Below, one piece after another: positions 5,515-6,176 of a DNA stretch of 6,176 nucleotides. Source of the stretch: Hyphomicrobiaceae bacterium (GTDB lineage Bacteria > Pseudomonadota > Alphaproteobacteria > Rhizobiales > Hyphomicrobiaceae); contig JABSQE010000117.1 of NCBI GenBank assembly GCA_013214245.1, positions 1-6,176 on the forward strand, read 5' to 3'. The notes under the pieces were generated by a model. That model had not been told where the DNA came from and did not search any database. It saw only the letters and a list, made by a program, of their open reading frames with translations. Position 1 is the first letter of the stretch, and each line of letters opens with the position of its first letter. The translations under genes were made by a program, and so were the position numbers.

Positions 5515-6176
5515 ATGGGTCATAAAGTTAATCCAATCGGCCTTCGTGTCGGAATCAACCGCACTTGGGATAGTAGGTGGTACGCAAATACTGGGGAATA
5601 TGGAAGGCTATTACACGAGGATATGCGACTTCGCCGTCATATCATGAAAATGCAACGTCAAGCCGGCATATCAAAGGTAGTGATTGAGCGTCCTCATAAG
5701 AAATGTAGGGTAACAGTTTATACAGCTCGACCTGGTGTTTTGATAGGTAAAAAGGGTGCTGACATTGATAAATTGCGTGGACAGCTTTCTGCTCTTACCC
5801 ATTCCGAAGTGCACTTGAATGTAGTAGAAGTTCGCAAACCGGAAGTAGATGCAACTCTTATCGCTGAAGGTATAGCGCAACAATTGGAAAGACGTGTTGC
5901 TTTTCGCAGAGCGATGAAAAGGGCTGTGCAGTCTGCTTTGCGTCTCGGCGCTCAAGGTATTCGAATAAACTGTGCTGGTCGTCTAGGTGGTGCTGAGATA
6001 GCAAGAACAGAGTGGTATCGAGAAGGTCGAGTGCCATTGCATACGTTGAGGGCTGACATCGACTTCGGGTATGGTCGTGCCGCAACGGCTTACGGCATAA
6101 TAGGTATTAAAGTTTGGATTTTTAAGGGGGAGATAATGGAGCACGATCCTATGTCTTCCGAGAAACGAGCTATAGA
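5515..6176 (+). CDS. rpsC: 30S ribosomal protein S3 (3' end outside window)
   Basis: S3 sits at the 30S mRNA entry tunnel and helps unwind mRNA with S4 and S5. The gene is open to the right edge: 220 full codons plus two bases. Relatives are about 215-240 residues, so little is missing. It starts MGHKVNPIGLRVGINRTWDSRWYA, has a type II KH domain with the GKKG loop at 78-81 in ARPGVLIGKKGADIDKLR, and keeps Arg131, Arg132 and Lys135, the positions tied to helicase activity in E. coli. The C-terminal domain shows GRLGGAEIARTEWYREGRVPLHTLRADIDFG and the alphaproteobacterial end YGIIGIKVWIFKGEIMEHDP. TAGGAG at 5501-5506, overlapping the rplV stop, is 8 nt before the ATG, implying coupled translation. 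rplP would be expected next, outside the window. Confidence 0.98.
   Translation, partial: MGHKVNPIGLRVGINRTWDSRWYANTGEYGRLLHEDMRLRRHIMKMQRQAGISKVVIERPHKKCRVTVYTARPGVLIGKKGADIDKLRGQLSALTHSEVHLNVVEVRKPEVDATLIAEGIAQQLERRVAFRRAMKRAVQSALRLGAQGIRINCAGRLGGAEIARTEWYREGRVPLHTLRADIDFGYGRAATAYGIIGIKVWIFKGEIMEHDPMSSEKRAI

Noticed and set aside
1..6176. A novel or accessory system hidden in the window
   Set aside because: The coding space is fully accounted for by ten collinear translation genes; gaps are 82 bp or less and no repeats, integrase, defence or toxin-like genes are present.

Overview
The window is a stretch of the bacterial str–S10 ribosomal-protein supercluster, with all genes on the + strand in the order 'fusA – tuf – rpsJ – rplC – rplD – rplW – rplB – rpsS – rplV – rpsC'. 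The first gene (EF-G) is cut by the left edge and the last (S3) by the right edge; the eight genes between are complete. No RNA genes, mobile elements, CRISPR arrays, phage genes or unknown-function ORFs could be supported on either strand.

The proteins point to an alphaproteobacterium. S10, L23, L4, L3, L22 and S3 carry alphaproteobacterial wording (for example the MNGQNIRIRLKAFD start of S10 and the QGINVYDIL block of L4), and tuf joined directly to rpsJ fits that class. The EF-Tu N-terminal region (TKVLAES…AYDQIDKAPEE) is closest, from memory, to Rhodospirillales-type sequences. The DNA is moderately AT-rich. Even tuf uses many ATA isoleucine codons, and several proteins show unusual drift: a remodelled L2 active-site loop, an extended L4 tail and a TTG start for S19. 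This suggests a slow-growing, perhaps host-associated lineage with relaxed selection. That lifestyle is inference; I cannot name the species.

Layout: 1-426 is the EF-G C-terminus. Next come a 77-bp gap with a 12-13 bp wobble-containing hairpin, tuf at 504-1697, and an 82-bp gap with a 10-bp hairpin just ahead of rpsJ (1780-2088). A 74-bp gap leads to a perfect AGGAGG and rplC (2163-2903). From there the genes are nearly contiguous (5-, 1- and 12-bp gaps) through rplD, rplW and rplB. A 65-bp gap precedes rpsS (TTG start), then rplV and rpsC follow after 12 and 11 bp. This is the expected arrangement of one or a few polycistronic mRNAs.

The genes work together in translation. EF-Tu delivers aminoacyl-tRNA and EF-G drives translocation. 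S10, S19 and S3 build the 30S head; L3, L4, L2, L22 and L23 surround the peptidyl-transferase centre and exit tunnel of the 50S subunit. I found no undescribed system. The most notable observations are the altered L2 loop near the peptidyl-transferase centre, with an 11-bp direct repeat inside it, and the two intergenic hairpins flanking tuf.
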